From positions 1 through 63,810 of the forward strand of contig NZ_BCVI01000062.1 of NCBI RefSeq assembly GCF_001591665.1: 63,810 nt of DNA. Direction: 5' to 3'. This DNA comes from Neobacillus soli NBRC 102451. GTDB lineage: Bacteria > Bacillota > Bacilli > Bacillales > Cytobacillaceae. Below the pieces are notes generated by a model. The model was given only the letters and a program-made list of their open reading frames with translations, did no database searches and was not told the DNA's origin. Each line of letters starts with the position of its first letter. The first letter of the stretch is position 1. Positions 60,941-63,810 of this stretch are shown here, in pieces. The position numbers and the translations under genes were made by a program.

Positions 60941-61936
60941 ATGGGTAAAGTAAATACCGTATTAGGCCCCATCCCTACAGAAGATTTAGGAATCACAGCA
61001 ATGCATGAGCATATTGGGTTTGGTCTCCCTGGATGTGACCTGGATACACAATGGTGGAAAAAACCTGAAGAAGCGTTTGAGGTTACATTACAAAAGTTAC
61101 GTCGCTTCCGTGAACACGGCGGTAAAACATTTGTTGACTGTACAGGAATCGGAAATGGACGCGACATCGAATATTTCCAAGTACTTTCACGCAGAACGGG
61201 TGTTAATATCGTTGCTGTAACAGGATTTGTAGCAGCTGACTCAGCCCTGCCTTATTTCCGTAAGCAATCAGTCGAGTATCTTACCGATTTATTCGTACGA
61301 GAAGTTACCGTTGGTATTGACGGTACAGACGCAAAAGCAGGTGCTATAAAAGTAGGTGTAAGCCGTGGTGGTAAATTAAATGAACTTGATAAACGCATTT
61401 ACCGCGCAGCTGCACGTGCATCATTAATAACAGGCGCACCAATCATTACACATTTATGCGTAGATGCTCAAACTTCCATTGATATTTTCAATGAAGAAGG
61501 ATTACCACTTAATCGCGTTCTTTTTGGGCATGCAGATGATGGCGGGTATCTTGATGAGAATCGTGACAAATTAATTGCTGAGTTAGGCGGATGGGTAGGC
61601 TTCGATACAATCGGCTATGACAGTGAAGTCGAAGGTGCACCGTATTGGTCACGCCCGCGTCAAGATCGTGTTGAACATTTTCTCCGTTTCATTGAAAAAG
61701 GTTATTTAGATCGTGCGGTTATTTCAGCAGATGCAAACTGCTGTGCTTTAGGATGGCCTGGATTAAAAGGACATTCTGTAAACTATTTATTTGAAGAGTT
61801 TTTACCAGACCTGATGAAGGCCGGTGTTGGGGAAGAAGTATTTGAACAACTTTTAGTTCATACTCCAGCAAAAATCTTGACTATGCAAGAACCGGTTAAA
61901 CCGAAAAGCCTTAGCCTTAAACAACTACAGGTATAA
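60941..61936 (+). CDS. Phosphotriesterase-family hydrolase (complete metal site)
   Basis: A 331-residue PTE-family enzyme with all expected ligands: H22-E-H24, the bridging Lys in GAIKVGVS, His in ITHLCVD, His in LFGHADDG and Asp in ISADANC. Family members hydrolyse lactones or esters; genuine phosphotriesterase activity is rare. ATG 60941 follows GGTGAGGAG. It lies 102 bp after its degenerate paralogue and 26 bp before the thiolase-fold gene, so it probably provides the hydrolytic step of a degradation pathway. Confidence 0.88.
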   Translation: MGKVNTVLGPIPTEDLGITAMHEHIGFGLPGCDLDTQWWKKPEEAFEVTLQKLRRFREHGGKTFVDCTGIGNGRDIEYFQVLSRRTGVNIVAVTGFVAADSALPYFRKQSVEYLTDLFVREVTVGIDGTDAKAGAIKVGVSRGGKLNELDKRIYRAAARASLITGAPIITHLCVDAQTSIDIFNEEGLPLNRVLFGHADDGGYLDENRDKLIAELGGWVGFDTIGYDSEVEGAPYWSRPRQDRVEHFLRFIEKGYLDRAVISADANCCALGWPGLKGHSVNYLFEEFLPDLMKAGVGEEVFEQLLVHTPAKILTMQEPVKPKSLSLKQLQV

Positions 61937-61962
61937 ACCAGAGTAGCGGGAGGTCAAGAGAT

Positions 61963-63126
61963 ATGAGTATAAAAGGAATGGCCTATATTGCAGGGGCGTT
62001 CGAGCATCCACTTCGAAAAGCGCCAGATAAATCAGTTGCGGCACTACATGCTGAATGTGCGAAAGGTGCATTAGAAGATGCAGGGCTGACATTTGCAGAT
62101 GTAGACGGTTATTTTTGCGCTGGTGACGCACCGGGTGGTGTGCTGTCGATGGTCGATTATTTAGGTCTTAATGTACGTCATGTAGATGGTACAGATACTG
62201 GCGGTTCATCCTACATTGCCCACGTTTCACATGCTGCTCAGGCAATCGCTGCGGGAAAATGCAGTGTCGCATTAATTACAATGGCAGGACGACCACGCTC
62301 AGAAGGTAGAAGTGGGGTTAAACAAAAACAAGTTAGTGCAAATGTTCCAGATACACCATTTGAACTCCCTTTCGGACCAACTGCTGTGAATGAATACGCA
62401 ATGGCAGCGATGCGTCATATGCATGAATACGGCACGACGAATGAACAATTAGCCTGGATTAAAGTGGCTGCATCAAACCATGCACAATACAATCCAAATG
62501 CGATGCTGCGCGATTTAGTGACAGTCGAAGACGTACTTGCGTCCCCGATGATTGCGGATCCGTTACACCGATTGGATTGCTGTGTTGTGAGCGATGGCGG
62601 GGGTGCATTAGTTGTGGTGAGCCCTGAGATTGCCAAAAGTCTCAAACGTCCACTTGTTCGAGTAATGGGTGCTGGAGAATCTCCGAAGGGACTTTCGGGA
62701 GGCAAAGTAGATCTTACCTATTCTGGGGCCGTATGGTCAGGACCTAAAGCCTTCGAGGAGGCTGGGGTTACACCACAAGACATTAAGTATGCGTCCATTT
62801 ATGATAGCTTCACCATTACGGTTTTGATGCAGCTTGAAGACTTAGGTTTTTGTAAAAAAGGCGAGGGTGGTAAGTTTGTCGCTGATGGAAATCTGATTTC
62901 AGGAATTGGCAAGCTTCCAATCAATACGGATGGCGGAGGGTTGAATAACAATCATCCAGCGAGCAGGGGCGGCATTGTGAAAGTGATAGAGGCTGCTCGT
63001 CAACTTCGTGGTGAGGCACACTCGCAGGTGCAAGTGAAAAATTGTGATATTGCACTAGTTCATGGTACTGGTGGAGGACTAGCAAGCCGTCATGGCAGTG
63101 CAACACTTATCATGGAGAGGGTGTAA
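61963..63126 (+). CDS. Thiolase-fold (SCP-x/Ltp2-like) protein without catalytic cysteines
   Basis: A 387-residue thiolase-superfamily protein. The usual nucleophile segment (CxG) reads DGTDTGGSS around residue 79 with no Cys; the NHP loop is NNNHPASRGG; and the C-terminal CxG motif reads VHGTGGGLAS, again without Cys. This pattern resembles lipid-transfer/Ltp2-type proteins, some of which are retro-aldolases working with a DUF35 partner rather than thiolases. Such a DUF35 gene follows 3 bp later. AGCGGGAGG precedes the ATG. Confidence 0.85.
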   Translation: MSIKGMAYIAGAFEHPLRKAPDKSVAALHAECAKGALEDAGLTFADVDGYFCAGDAPGGVLSMVDYLGLNVRHVDGTDTGGSSYIAHVSHAAQAIAAGKCSVALITMAGRPRSEGRSGVKQKQVSANVPDTPFELPFGPTAVNEYAMAAMRHMHEYGTTNEQLAWIKVAASNHAQYNPNAMLRDLVTVEDVLASPMIADPLHRLDCCVVSDGGGALVVVSPEIAKSLKRPLVRVMGAGESPKGLSGGKVDLTYSGAVWSGPKAFEEAGVTPQDIKYASIYDSFTITVLMQLEDLGFCKKGEGGKFVADGNLISGIGKLPINTDGGGLNNNHPASRGGIVKVIEAARQLRGEAHSQVQVKNCDIALVHGTGGGLASRHGSATLIMERV

Positions 63127-63129
63127 AGA

Positions 63130-63543
63130 ATGGGAACTACATATCAAGAAAGATCCATGACAATCCCAGAAACTCATCCAGAACATAAAGAATATTGGGA
63201 AGCTGCTGCAGAAGGAAAGCTACTGGTAAAACAGTGTGATTCCTGTGGAGAGTTTCATTATTATCCGCGGGTGCTATGCCCTTTTTGCATGAGCGATAAA
63301 ACGAATTGGATAGAAGCAAAAGGCACTGGAAGTATCTACACGTATAGTGTGATGCGACGAGGAGTCCCATATGCTATTGCCTTTGTTGAGCTTGATGAAG
63401 GTCCAAGAATGATGACAAATATTGTTGATTGTGACCTAGATACAGTGCGCATCAATCAACGAGTAAAAGTGGTATTCAAGCAAAGCGGCGATCAAGGTAA
63501 TCAGGGCCCTTATATACCGTGCTTTACACCCGTGGAAGGTTAA
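63130..63543 (+). CDS. DUF35 zinc-ribbon/OB-fold protein
   Basis: A 137-residue protein with an N-terminal helix, a rubredoxin-like zinc ribbon (CDSCGEFHYYPRVLCPFC) and an OB-fold that probably binds acyl-CoA. DUF35 proteins form complexes with thiolase-fold enzymes such as Ltp2 or acetoacetyl-CoA thiolase/HMG-CoA synthase. It starts 3 bp after the thiolase-fold gene, its evident partner. A tandem repeat array, not a normal terminator, follows. Confidence 0.9.
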   Translation: MGTTYQERSMTIPETHPEHKEYWEAAAEGKLLVKQCDSCGEFHYYPRVLCPFCMSDKTNWIEAKGTGSIYTYSVMRRGVPYAIAFVELDEGPRMMTNIVDCDLDTVRINQRVKVVFKQSGDQGNQGPYIPCFTPVEG

Positions 63544-63595
63544 CAGAACCTACGTTTATGTAAGCATTGCAATAGAGAACACCAAACAATGAACA

Positions 63596-63810
63596 GGGTC
63601 GTAAATCTAGCAAACTGTCCTTAATAGTCTCTCTTGAGGACAAAATAGGGTCGAAAAACTAACAAACTGTCCTTAATAGGCGCTATTGAGGACAAAATAG
63701 GGTCGAAAAACTAACAAATTGTCCTTAAAGGCCTCTCTTGAGGACAAAATAGGGTCGAAAAACTAACAAACTGTCCTTAATAGGCGCTATTGAGGACAAA
63801 ACAGGGTCGG
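63596..63810. repeat. 52-bp tandem repeat array (continues past window)
   Basis: Four complete 52-bp units starting GGGTCG at 63596, 63648, 63700 and 63752, and a fifth beginning at 63804. Each holds an inverted repeat (TGTCCT..AATAG.CGCTATT.AGGACA in units 2 and 4). Units 2 and 4 differ by one base; units 1 and 3 share CTCTCTTGAGGACA, so types alternate. Confidence 0.9.

Noticed and set aside
63596..63810. CRISPR-like array
   Set aside because: The 52-bp units are contiguous and nearly identical with no unique spacers, and no cas genes are near.

Overview
This is an AT-rich Bacillaceae chromosome segment (Bacillus, Neobacillus or Peribacillus type; the genus cannot be fixed from this window). 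Supporting signs are strong GGAGG-type ribosome binding sites, frequent TTG/GTG starts, rho-independent terminators, a gntRKPZ operon with the Bacillus subtilis GntR operator sequence, EgtU/Opu-type transporters, a heterocycloanthracin-type bacteriocin and small palindromic intergenic repeats. No rRNA, tRNA or CRISPR array was seen.

Layout. 1-7.7 kb: partial M3 peptidase, a divergent Rrf2 regulator / AhpD-like pair, an L,D-transpeptidase, gene debris and an M20 dipeptidase. 8.2-12.2 kb: a one-chain sigma factor/zinc anti-sigma/membrane protein, and a PhoX-type phosphatase. 12.7-19.2 kb: a thiazole/oxazole-modified microcin (TOMM) locus with a Cys-Gly-rich precursor, three maturation enzymes and a small alpha-CTD-like protein. 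20-24.3 kb: NCS1 permease and an EgtU/OpuF-like ABC importer. 24.5-34.7 kb: DUF4177 protein, then a catabolic module: minus-strand operon (YtcJ-like amidohydrolase, DUF3311, sodium:solute symporter, carbamoylase-type amidase) divergent from a PucR-type regulator, followed by a class III aminotransferase and malonate-semialdehyde dehydrogenase. Together these suggest N-carbamoyl-beta-alanine or a related compound going to acetyl-CoA.

34.7-40.3 kb is a scrambled region: a truncated hydrolase copy joined to a broken amidase whose two halves point in opposite directions, then metalloprotease, VOC and YjbR genes, a duplicated yjbR tail and a truncated IS1182-type transposase. 40.4-45.5 kb: gntRKPZ with a readable promoter, cre and operator. 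46-51.6 kb: membrane alpha/beta hydrolase (parent-like copy of the truncated one), DUF3021 + LytTR pair, a 13-repeat WG-type exported protein and a membrane protein. 52-58.4 kb: mqo, MarR-like regulator, CarD-type regulator divergent from a DHA2 efflux pump (shared palindromes), UspA and DUF4317 protein.

58.4 kb to the end: an IclR regulator divergent from two tandem phosphotriesterase-like proteins, a Cys-less thiolase-fold protein and its DUF35 zinc-ribbon partner. The first phosphotriesterase paralogue has lost four of six metal ligands. The promoter region holds a ~42-bp-spaced series of operator-like palindromes. After the cluster a 52-bp tandem repeat runs off the window. This region, the TOMM locus and the fused sigma/anti-sigma protein are the most interesting parts.
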